A DNA stretch of 5,227 bases, from the NCBI GenBank assembly GCA_029210545.1, contig JARGFV010000149.1, forward strand, positions 1-5,227, written 5' to 3'. A program made the position numbers and the translations under genes. The notes under the pieces were generated by a model. The model ran no database searches, was not told where the DNA came from, and saw only the letters and a program-made list of their open reading frames with translations. Below are positions 1-5,227 of this stretch, in pieces; positions within the stretch are counted from its first letter, which is position 1, and every line of letters starts with the position of its first letter. This DNA is from a bacterium (GTDB lineage Bacteria > BMS3Abin14).

Positions 1-106
1 TCCAATAACTATTTATGGTGATTTTAACAGCACTAAATCAATAAATAAACCAATAAATTCAACTAGTTATGAATTTTACAGGCACAACTAAGTATGAAGG
101 TTGATA

Positions 107-112
107 TATAAT
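107..112 (+). promoter_or_regulatory. Isolated TATAAT (-10-like) hexamer
   Basis: A perfect TATAAT lies at the end of the AT-rich edge, but no acceptable -35 hexamer sits 16-18 bases upstream (the nearest, TTTACA at 75-80, is 26 bases away) and the extended -10 TGn is absent. If used, it would make a long leader containing the GC-rich inverted repeats at 132-230. It may be chance in AT-rich DNA. Confidence 0.2.
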
Positions 113-251
113 GTACCCGGCAGCTTGTCAGATTACCGTGTAATGCCACGTCTCTTCTCCCGACCATCCTGCAAGGATTTCCGGCAAAGGGTACCGGAGG
201 GGGGCGATCCAAACACCCGGTTAGTCCCTCATTGACAGGTACTGGGATTTT

Positions 252-267
252 TGGAATGTTTCTTGCG
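252..267 (+). promoter_or_regulatory. Sigma-54 (-24/-12) promoter of the HD-GYP gene
   Basis: The sequence TGGAATGTTTCTTGCG fits the RpoN consensus TGGCAC-N5-TTGCW: the GG at 253-254 and GC at 265-266 are separated by exactly 10 bases, and TTGC is intact. Transcription would start near 278, giving a leader of about 60 bases before the ATG at 339. The element closely resembles the promoter at 2805-2820 (19/24 identities over 247-270 versus 2800-2823). Sigma-54 promoters need an AAA+ activator; no activator site could be recognised. A TTGACA at 232-237 has no matching -10 and is not preferred. Confidence 0.65.
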
Positions 268-338
268 TACAATTACGATAGCCTGTACTGGGTTTTATAC
301 ATGTAAATGACAAAAACAACCGTCTGGAGCTGTGTTTG

Positions 339-2465
339 ATGAAAAGGGGCAAGAGCTTCGTCGTCAATGTTCCGCCGGAACTGGACACGACCGCCGTCGA
401 AGCCCTCGTGCACAAACTGAACGTCCTGATCAGGGCCTCGATGATCTACAGCCTGAGGCTGGATTTCAACTCGGCTCTGAAGGTTATCGTCGAACTGGCC
501 CGGGAACTGGTTGCCTTCGAGAAAGCCGTCTTTTATCTCCTGGATGAGGACGATAAAAGCTTCTATCCAGGCCTCATCCACGGTTTTGCAGACAAACTTC
601 CCCCGGCCATGCACAAGGGCAACATCTTCCTCGAGTGGACTGTTGAAAACAGCCTCCCGGTGAGGGTCGAAGAACCCGATTCCCCCGAGATGGAAAGGCT
701 CCTCAAAGAGATAGGCTGCCGATCACTCATCTCCATCCCCATTATGGTGGGGAGCGACCTCCAGGGTATCGTCCAGCTTTTTTCCTCCAAACCGTACAAC
801 TTCCCCGACGAGACGGTCCGTCTCCTGTGGATTCTGGTACTCCAATTGGAGGGAATTTTCCACAAATTGACCAAGCCTGTCCACCATACGGTGGAGGAGC
901 GCGATCCCTTCACGGTCCTGCCCATGCGTGCCCGGTTCGAAATGGAGCTGGAAAAGGAGTTCGCCAGGTGCCGGCGCAATAACCGCGCCTTCAGTATTTT
1001 CTTCATCGAGATCGATAACGGCGGTGTCCGGGACCAGCTGTTGTCCCTTGGTATGGGACTTATCCTGAGGGAGGTAGCGGAGCACATCCTCCCGATGGTC
1101 CGCAAAATAGACACCTTCAGCCGTTTCTCCGACACCACCCTGGCCCTTCTCCTCCCGGAGACCGATCTTCATGAAGCCACGTTGCTGGCCAACCGCCTCC
1201 GTCACCGGCTTTCCTCCGTACCCATATCAACGAGGGGAGCGGAACCTGAACTGAAATTCACTGTCAGCGTGGGCGTTTCGGCCTTCCCTCAGTGCATGAC
1301 TATCTCCGAACTGATAAGCGAAGCCCAGAACAATCTCAAAAATGCCCAGACCCATGGCGGGAACCGCGTGGTGAGCCCTTTCTCCGCGTCCCACCACCCT
1401 GACCTCAAACCGGTCTCCCTCGACCTCCAGGAACTCCTGGACTCTCTGGGAAGCTTCTTCGACATGGAAAACCTCCTGTCCAACCTTGTTGAGTTCTTCT
1501 CCCGCATGAGCGGCGCTGACAGGGTCTCCATCATGATCGCCGACGAGAGTGGCGAGAAGCTGGTTTTCAAGCACGGTGTCGGGTTCCAGGGTTTCGAGGC
1601 AGAGGTCCAGAAGAGCGTCCTGGCCATCGAGGACAGCATCTGTGGCCAGGCGTTAAGCAAACGCCAACCCCTGATGGTGGACAACGTCGATCTTTTCATG
1701 CCCAAAAGGGCAAGGAAGGGCCTCCGCTACAGCTCCCCGTCCTTCCTGTCGATCCCCCTCATTTTCGACAACGATGCTTTCGGGGTGGTCAACTTTTCCA
1801 ACCGGCGCGACAGGGGCACCTTCACCCAGATGGACCTGCAAAACCTTCTGCCCCACGTAACGGCCATGTCCAAACTGCTGGCCGAGGGCAAGCGGTTCGT
1901 CGGGATTCAGAAAGAGTTCCTCCACGAAACGGCCGACATCCTGCTCAACATCGCCGAGAGCAAAAGCCCCTACCTCAGGGGGCATGCCGAACGGGTCTCC
2001 GAGGCCAGCTATCGGGTCTCCAGGAAACTAAAAATGAACGAAGCCGATGCCATGCGCATCGCCAAGGCCGCCCGATTCCACGACCTTGGACGCATCGCCA
2101 TCGACGAGTCTATACTGGGCAGGAAAGGATCGCTGAATTCGGGCGAATCGAGCCTGGTCCGCCAGCACCCGCTGTGGAGCGCCCGGATCCTGGAAAATTT
2201 CCCCAAGCTGGACCTGGATATCCAGGCGGTGAAAACCCACCACGAGCGCTACGACGGTCATGGTTACCCGGACGGCCTCATGGGCGAGGAGATCCCCATC
2301 GGCGGCCGGATTTTGGCTGTGGCCGACGCCTTCGACGCCATGACCCACGAGCGGCCCTTCCGGTCGGCCATGTCCGTGGAAAGCGCCCTCGACACGCTGA
2401 TGGAAAAGAGCGGCACCCAGTTTGACAAGCGCATCGTCAAGGCTTTCAAAGAGACCATCCAGTAA
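339..2465 (+). CDS. GAF-GGDEF(degenerate)-GAF-HD-GYP cyclic-di-GMP signalling protein
   Basis: This is a predicted cytoplasmic sensor and c-di-GMP phosphodiesterase of 708 residues; I see no signal peptide or membrane segment. Domains in order are a GAF-like sensor (~35-175), a GGDEF-family domain (~188-347), a second GAF (~365-515) and a C-terminal HD-GYP domain (~530-708). The HD-GYP metal and substrate motifs are complete: H549, H581-D582, H610, H634-H635, GYP at 642-644, D663. This predicts hydrolysis of c-di-GMP to GMP or pGpG. The usual HDxGK is HDLGR here. The GGDEF fold is recognisable (a DPFT start, LLLPETD after the active site, GGNR near the end), but the catalytic signature RYGGDEF is replaced by RFSDTTL (262-268). 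It should therefore not make c-di-GMP and may be regulatory. ATG 339 was chosen, with GGAG at 326-329 nine bases upstream; a TTG at 336 in the same frame is the alternative. The gene is preceded by a sigma-54 promoter and stands as a single transcription unit. Confidence 0.93.
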   Translation: MKRGKSFVVNVPPELDTTAVEALVHKLNVLIRASMIYSLRLDFNSALKVIVELARELVAFEKAVFYLLDEDDKSFYPGLIHGFADKLPPAMHKGNIFLEWTVENSLPVRVEEPDSPEMERLLKEIGCRSLISIPIMVGSDLQGIVQLFSSKPYNFPDETVRLLWILVLQLEGIFHKLTKPVHHTVEERDPFTVLPMRARFEMELEKEFARCRRNNRAFSIFFIEIDNGGVRDQLLSLGMGLILREVAEHILPMVRKIDTFSRFSDTTLALLLPETDLHEATLLANRLRHRLSSVPISTRGAEPELKFTVSVGVSAFPQCMTISELISEAQNNLKNAQTHGGNRVVSPFSASHHPDLKPVSLDLQELLDSLGSFFDMENLLSNLVEFFSRMSGADRVSIMIADESGEKLVFKHGVGFQGFEAEVQKSVLAIEDSICGQALSKRQPLMVDNVDLFMPKRARKGLRYSSPSFLSIPLIFDNDAFGVVNFSNRRDRGTFTQMDLQNLLPHVTAMSKLLAEGKRFVGIQKEFLHETADILLNIAESKSPYLRGHAERVSEASYRVSRKLKMNEADAMRIAKAARFHDLGRIAIDESILGRKGSLNSGESSLVRQHPLWSARILENFPKLDLDIQAVKTHHERYDGHGYPDGLMGEEIPIGGRILAVADAFDAMTHERPFRSAMSVESALDTLMEKSGTQFDKRIVKAFKETIQ

Positions 2466-2555
2466 CCGCCAATTTGATAAAAACGACAATCTTTTCCTGT
2501 CAGAGCGTCGCCATTCCTTACACTATCGAAAGGCAGCGAAATCTTTCCCTAACCA

Positions 2556-2576
2556 GTTGTTTTAACAACACTTTTT
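2556..2576 (+). terminator. Possible weak terminator after the HD-GYP gene
   Basis: GTTGTT (2556-2561) and AACAAC (2564-2569) form an inverted repeat, realistically a 5-bp stem with a TTTA loop, followed by AC and five T residues (2572-2576). The stem is short and AT-rich and lies about 90 bases past the stop codon, so termination here would be inefficient. No better hairpin was seen between the two genes. Confidence 0.3.
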
Positions 2577-2743
2577 AGCCTTAAGGCGCCCTGCCAGGAT
2601 ATAATCAGCAAAATGCGTCGGAAAACCTTACGAAAAGAGAGCGCACCTTCCTGGCGGAACAGGTCGGGAAGGCGGAGAAAAGAGAGTAATACGAAATGAA
2701 CAGCCTGTCTCTGCTGAATAAGATCCGCACTTAAACAAAGGCA

Positions 2744-2799
2744 GGGGTGTGGGATTAAGAAAAATCCTGAGTAAGGCAATGAAAGACCATTTACACCCC
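2744..2799. repeat. Spaced inverted repeat upstream of the sigma-54 promoter
   Basis: GGGGTGT at 2744-2750 is the exact reverse complement of ACACCCC at 2793-2799, with 42 bases between. A smaller inverted repeat, GGATT/AATCC (2752-2756 and 2763-2767), sits inside. The left arm is about 80 bases before the predicted start at 2831, where an enhancer-binding protein could sit; the right arm touches the promoter. Function is inference only. Confidence 0.35.
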
Positions 2800-2804
2800 A
2801 TTCT

Positions 2805-2820
2805 TGGCATAGTCCTTGCG
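2805..2820 (+). promoter_or_regulatory. Sigma-54 (-24/-12) promoter of the PEP-CTERM gene
   Basis: TGGCATAGTCCTTGCG is a near-consensus RpoN site (TGGCAC-N5-TTGCW), with GG at 2806-2807 and GC at 2818-2819 separated by exactly 10 bases. The predicted start is near 2831, giving a leader of ~76 bases. In other bacteria PEP-CTERM genes are known to be controlled by sigma-54 with the PrsK/PrsR pair, so this fits the product of the downstream gene. Confidence 0.8.
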
Positions 2821-2906
2821 TACTTACAGCTTAATACGAGTCAAGAGTCCTGTTATCTTGGTAAAAGAATAATGCTCGGAAACCAACTGATGAAAGGGAA
2901 AACGAT

Positions 2907-3569
2907 ATGAAAAAGTTACTCTTCACTCTGTGCCTCCTCGGTGTCTTTGTCTTCGCTGCAGGGGCAACGGCACTGCCTGTGTTGCAGGTGGATATCTCTG
3001 GTGGTGAGTATGTCGGCGGTACAGAGCAAAGCACCATCACAGGTGATACGTTGTTCACCCTTTACGCTCTGCTGACACAGGATTCACCAGACTTTAACAA
3101 GAGATATGAGATGAGCGTGGCTGTTTACGCTAAAATCGGCTTTGAGGACGGCCTTGATCCGGATGCGGCCTTTGGTACTGTGGACGTCGATGGTGCCCCA
3201 TTGTCTTTTAGTAATTACGGAAGTCCCAATTTTAGCACCACGCCAATGGAACTTCAGGAGCACGGTATTTTCGAAACATACTACGGCATCTTCGATGTCA
3301 AGTTTGCCGCAGCTGATACAGTTGGCAGTTATAATGTACAAGATGACAGTGGAGCACCAGGGTACAGCTACTACGTTGGCTTCAACATTGACACCACCAA
3401 CCTGGTTGATGGCACCATGATCCACTTTGACCTGTACGATCCCGCCGATGGCGAACCTTTCGCACCGTTCTCCCACGACGCGGGTACCAGAGTTCCTGAG
3501 CCGGGCACCCTGGTCCTTCTCGGGATCGGAATGCTGGGCGTGGCCGCCTTCCGCAGAAAACTCAGCTAA
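2907..3569 (+). CDS. PEP-CTERM exported protein, choice-of-anchor N-like
   Basis: This 220-residue secreted or surface protein carries an exosortase sorting signal. Residues 1-22 are a Sec signal peptide: MKKLL, then a hydrophobic core, with likely cleavage at ATA-LP near residue 22. The C-terminus is a textbook PEP-CTERM tripartite signal: VPEPG at 196-200, a hydrophobic helix at 201-215, and the basic cluster RRK at 216-218. EpsH-type exosortase would recognise and process it at the inner membrane for delivery to the outer surface or matrix. The body (LQVDISGGEY at 26-35, FTLYALL at 50-56, HGIFETYY at 119-126, YNVQDDSGA at 142-150, IHFDLYDP at 172-179, FAPFSHDA at 185-192) recalls the 'choice-of-anchor N' family from memory; its biochemical role is unknown. 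The mature part lacks cysteine. AAGGGA at 2894-2899, seven bases upstream, supports the ATG. The gene is monocistronic, with its own sigma-54 promoter and strong terminator. No exosortase is in the window. Confidence 0.92.
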   Translation: MKKLLFTLCLLGVFVFAAGATALPVLQVDISGGEYVGGTEQSTITGDTLFTLYALLTQDSPDFNKRYEMSVAVYAKIGFEDGLDPDAAFGTVDVDGAPLSFSNYGSPNFSTTPMELQEHGIFETYYGIFDVKFAAADTVGSYNVQDDSGAPGYSYYVGFNIDTTNLVDGTMIHFDLYDPADGEPFAPFSHDAGTRVPEPGTLVLLGIGMLGVAAFRRKLS

Positions 3570-3590
3570 GCGTTTAACTGGGCATATTTG

Positions 3591-3621
3591 AAAGCAGGGC
3601 CATTTTAGGCCCTGCTTTTTT
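3591..3621 (+). terminator. Rho-independent terminator of the PEP-CTERM gene
   Basis: A perfect 11-bp stem AAAGCAGGGCC (3591-3601) / GGCCCTGCTTT (3608-3618) encloses the 6-base loop ATTTTA and runs into six T residues (3616-3621). It begins 22 bases after the stop codon, so the PEP-CTERM gene is transcriptionally separated from the VanZ-type gene. Confidence 0.93.
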
Positions 3622-3625
3622 GTGC

Positions 3626-3679
3626 TGTCATCGCGAGTTGTCACCTGGACAAAGCGATCCCCGCTGTTTTGTCATCGCG
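3626..3679. repeat. Direct repeat TGTCATCGCG, REP-like
   Basis: TGTCATCGCG occurs at 3626-3635 and again at 3670-3679, a 44-base period. The first copy continues as GAG and is followed by AAAGCGATCC at 3651-3660; the second is followed by CTCGAAGGGCGACGG at 3694-3708. This layout recalls the dispersed intergenic repeats beginning GTCATTGCGAG and ending GAAGCAATC found in many deltaproteobacterial genomes. The resemblance is from memory; the copies here would be degenerate. Confidence 0.4.
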
Positions 3680-3750
3680 CCGGTCCACCTCAGCTCGAAG
3701 GGCGACGGCGGAAACCGCTAACCGGGTGGCGCGATCCTACACCAATAGTG

Positions 3751-3779
3751 TTTACTCGATCTTTTCCAAAGGCTATTCT
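3751..3779 (+). promoter_or_regulatory. Weak sigma-70-like promoter before the VanZ gene
   Basis: TTTACT (3751-3756) and TATTCT (3774-3779) are 17 bases apart, each matching 4 of 6 consensus positions. Transcription would start only a few bases before ATG 3789, implying an almost leaderless mRNA, which would explain the missing ribosome binding site. The evidence is thin. Confidence 0.2.
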
Positions 3780-3788
3780 TTATCCGCC

Positions 3789-4961
3789 ATGCCTCTCCTC
3801 CCCCGAAACCTTCTTCGCCTCCTAATAATCTGCATGATCCTGGGCATGCTCTTTATCGGCCTCTACCCCTTCAACTATTTTTCACCGAACCAGGTGTCCG
3901 TGAATGAAGATGGGAGCGGCCTTCACTTCCACGGCCGAGGGATCGCCTACAGCACCGGGGATTCCGCATGGCCTGAGGACGGTAATTCTGATAGCCCCCT
4001 GACCCTTGAGCTCATGCTCAATCCGGAAAGGAGTTACAATCGAGGCATCCCACACATCCTCTCCCTTTGTGATGTCTCGGGCCGGGAAGTGATGTACCTC
4101 GGTCAATGGAAGAGTTCTCTCATCGTCCGGCTCATGGAAAATGGCCTTGGGGTTGAAAAAATCAAAAGGGAGATCGACCACGGAGATGTGCTCAATCCGG
4201 GCGAACCCGTGGCTATTACTCTCGTCCTGAACGTGGGAAGCGCCGATATATATGTGAACGGTCAATTGGTAAAAGAGGCAAGTGGGTTCGACTTTGCAGA
4301 AGCAGTTTCAAAACGCCCTGTCAGGTCACTTGTACTAGGTAATGCTTCCAATGGAGACAGCCCCTGGCGGGGAACCATATGGAGTTTCTCAGCATTTGAC
4401 GGTGCACTGAGTCCGACTGAGATCCTGAAACGTTTCGAACAATGGGGAAGTGGGAGCAGACCTGGATCCGGGGAAGAGTTCATAAAATACCGTTTGGAAA
4501 AACCTGCAGGTGGGGTTGTTGGCAACCAGGCTGGAAACGGATGGAACCTTATCATCCCTGACACCCTGGTTCCCCTGCACTGGGAATTCCTTGCCATGCC
4601 CTCCAGGCAGTTCCTCCAGAAAAGACACTTTTACAAAGACGCTATCGTCAATGTGGTTGGCTTTATCCCATTGGGTCTGGCCCTATCTATTTTTTTCACA
4701 CAGGTCCCCAGTGAAAAAAATAGCTGGAAAAACCTTTTATATCCAATTCTTGCAGGAGGACTGCTCAGCCTGTTCATCGAAACCAACCAGGTCTTCCTGG
4801 TTTCCCGTAGCTCGTACTTGACCGACCTGGTATTGAACATTCTGGGAACGGGGATAGGGATGGGAATATGGTGGGGAAAGGACCTGTTACTTCGGAACGA
4901 GACAAGGCTGCCTCTCACACAGATCACAGAGGACTCAGAGAAAAGCTCGGAATGCAGGTAA
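3789..4961 (+). CDS. LamG-like/VanZ-family fusion membrane protein
   Basis: This is a 390-residue membrane protein of unknown biochemical role. A hydrophobic segment at ~7-27 anchors the N-terminus. Residues ~35-218 resemble a concanavalin A/LamG-like beta-sandwich (LTLELML at 71-77, ADIYVNGQLV at 152-161, LVLGNAS at 181-187, then GTIWSFSAFDGALSPTEI at 195-212), a fold often used to bind carbohydrate; it would lie on the periplasmic side. The C-terminal ~280-363 is VanZ-like, with three more hydrophobic segments (~284-303, 314-332, 343-362) and the family pattern E331, Q334, R340, D346, N350, G353. VanZ of enterococci gives low-level teicoplanin resistance, but most relatives have no proven function, so resistance should not be assumed. 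The frame stays open upstream to a TTG at 3669 (430 residues) and contains a GTG at 3726. ATG 3789 was chosen because the anchor helix follows at once and the extra residues look non-coding. No good ribosome binding site precedes any of these starts. Confidence 0.85.
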   Translation: MPLLPRNLLRLLIICMILGMLFIGLYPFNYFSPNQVSVNEDGSGLHFHGRGIAYSTGDSAWPEDGNSDSPLTLELMLNPERSYNRGIPHILSLCDVSGREVMYLGQWKSSLIVRLMENGLGVEKIKREIDHGDVLNPGEPVAITLVLNVGSADIYVNGQLVKEASGFDFAEAVSKRPVRSLVLGNASNGDSPWRGTIWSFSAFDGALSPTEILKRFEQWGSGSRPGSGEEFIKYRLEKPAGGVVGNQAGNGWNLIIPDTLVPLHWEFLAMPSRQFLQKRHFYKDAIVNVVGFIPLGLALSIFFTQVPSEKNSWKNLLYPILAGGLLSLFIETNQVFLVSRSSYLTDLVLNILGTGIGMGIWWGKDLLLRNETRLPLTQITEDSEKSSECR

Positions 4962-5227
4962 AACCCTGCTCTTTGAAATGAGAATCAAAAGCAAACGCAA
5001 GCTTGATGCCCAGGGTACGCATCACCTCGAAGCTGGCACAGTCCACGAGGCTGAGCTTTCGTCTGGAAGCTGCCAGAAACGCGCTCACCGCGGCCCTGTG
5101 CGTTTCCGGGTCGATCCAATGGATATTTACGAGCCCGAGCATGTCCTCCTTAATCCCACGCACAGCCACAAACCCAAGGCGATGCTGAATGAGCGCTGAG
5201 CATTCAAGCAGAACGTAATTAGTGGTG
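4924..5227 (-). CDS. PIN-domain ribonuclease, VapC-like toxin (5' end outside window)
   Basis: On the minus strand the frame is open from the window edge (5226) to a TGA at 4924-4926, giving the C-terminal 100 residues of a protein that starts beyond the right edge. It reads like a PIN domain: TTNYVLLECSALIQHRLG at the start (the acidic residue E8 follows the TTN motif), then SLVDCASFEVMR (D62) and FAFDSHFKEQGF (D81). These match three of the four conserved acidic metal ligands; the first Asp would lie outside. PIN proteins of this length (~130-145 residues) are usually Mg-dependent RNases acting as VapC toxins, with the antitoxin gene just upstream, here to the right of the window. A GTG at 5169 in this frame is not the start, because family conservation continues above it. 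The last 38 bases overlap the convergent VanZ gene. The residues after EQGF form a short non-conserved tail. Confidence 0.82.
   Translation of the reverse strand, partial: TTNYVLLECSALIQHRLGFVAVRGIKEDMLGLVNIHWIDPETHRAAVSAFLAASRRKLSLVDCASFEVMRTLGIKLAFAFDSHFKEQGFTCIPSFSLSPL

Larger units (their letters stand above)
1..338. other. Intergenic region with abrupt composition change
   Basis: I find no credible gene here on either strand. Bases 1-110 are very AT-rich (about 23% GC in the first 60 bases) and contain a short direct repeat, CAATAAAT at 39-46 and 51-58. Bases 120-235 become GC-rich (about 62% GC over 181-240) and hold several small inverted repeats: ATTAC/GTAAT at 132-144, ATCCT/AGGAT at 166-178, and TCCGG/CCGGA at 180-198. 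GAGGG at 197-201 could also pair with CCCTC at 226-230. The last ~85 bases carry the sigma-54 promoter and leader of the next gene. I tried to match the structured part to the c-di-GMP-I (GEMM) and other common riboswitches and could not. Confidence 0.6.
2466..2906. other. 441-base intergenic region with regulatory elements
   Basis: No convincing gene is present. The longest plus-strand ATG frame I read, at 2613-2699, encodes 28 mostly basic residues with no clear ribosome binding site. The region holds the weak hairpin at 2556-2576, a perfect 10-base palindrome GCCTTAAGGC (2578-2587), an isolated TATAAT at 2600-2605 without a -35 partner, the spaced inverted repeat 2744-2799, and the sigma-54 promoter at 2805-2820. 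Its length suits an enhancer-dependent promoter, whose activator normally binds 80-150 bases upstream of the start. Confidence 0.6.

Noticed and set aside
36-48. IHF-like site AATCAATAAATAA
   Set aside because: It matches the IHF consensus with one mismatch, but it lies more than 200 bases upstream of the sigma-54 promoter in AT-rich DNA where such matches arise by chance.
2-91. Open plus-strand frame at the left edge that could be the tail of an upstream gene
   Set aside because: It is only 29 codons, extremely AT-rich and unlike the other coding sequence here, with no recognisable motif.
110-240. A c-di-GMP-I (GEMM) riboswitch before the HD-GYP gene
   Set aside because: GGCAAAGGG and GGTACCGG fragments look suggestive, but the conserved ACGCAAAGCC junction and the GGTAGCCGGGTT-type arm are absent.
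273-614. Minus-strand open frame of 113 codons across the start of the HD-GYP gene
   Set aside because: It is a shadow of the well-supported plus-strand gene in GC-rich DNA, and its translation shows no recognisable domain. The same applies to the other minus-strand frames inside the three plus-strand genes.
2613-2699. A 28-residue basic plus-strand frame (ATG 2613 to TGA 2699) whose stop overlaps a further 12-residue frame by ATGA
   Set aside because: It is too short, of low complexity (Arg/Lys-rich), and has no convincing ribosome binding site; it is more likely chance in a regulatory intergenic region.
3669-3788. N-terminal 40-residue extension of the VanZ-type protein from a TTG start
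   Set aside because: The extension overlaps the TGTCATCGCG repeat, has a low-complexity Arg/Ser/Thr composition and no ribosome binding site; the anchor helix begins just after the ATG at 3789.
3789-4961. Calling the VanZ-domain gene a glycopeptide-resistance determinant
   Set aside because: Only the membrane domain is related to VanZ; the fusion partner and neighbours point to cell-surface functions, and no van operon genes are present.

Overview
The window looks like a chromosomal stretch from a Gram-negative, deltaproteobacterial-type organism (Desulfobacterota or relatives). This is inferred from four things: a multi-domain HD-GYP protein, a PEP-CTERM exported protein, a VanZ-type membrane protein, and two sigma-54 (-24/-12) promoters. 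The sequence has no rRNA or other phylogenetic marker, so the taxonomic call is tentative. Coding DNA is moderately GC-rich, while the first ~110 bases are strikingly AT-rich.

Layout, left to right. Bases 1-338 are non-coding: an AT-rich edge, then a GC-rich inverted-repeat segment, then a sigma-54 promoter at 252-267. A large cyclic-di-GMP-type protein follows (339-2465), built as GAF, degenerate GGDEF, GAF, HD-GYP. Next is a 441-base intergenic region (2466-2906) holding a weak terminator-like hairpin, a widely spaced inverted repeat and a second, very good sigma-54 promoter at 2805-2820. That promoter drives a 220-residue exported protein with a C-terminal PEP-CTERM sorting signal (2907-3569), whose body resembles the 'choice-of-anchor N' family. 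A strong rho-independent terminator (3591-3621) closes it. A short spacer carries a 10-base direct repeat of a REP-like type and leads into a LamG-like/VanZ fusion membrane protein (about 3789-4961). At the right edge, on the minus strand, is the C-terminal 100 residues of a PIN-domain (VapC-like) ribonuclease, which overlaps the 3' end of the VanZ gene tail to tail by 38 bases.

The most interesting link is between the first two genes. Their sigma-54 promoters are 19/24 identical, including an identical TTGCGTAC block at -12, which suggests a c-di-GMP signalling protein and a surface/matrix PEP-CTERM protein are switched on together. Sigma-54 control of PEP-CTERM proteins by the PrsK/PrsR two-component system is established for other bacteria, so membership of such a regulon is a reasonable inference. 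No exosortase, PrsK/PrsR or polysaccharide cluster lies within the window. The VanZ-type protein plausibly belongs to the same cell-surface theme. The PIN gene is probably an independent toxin-antitoxin module continuing to the right.
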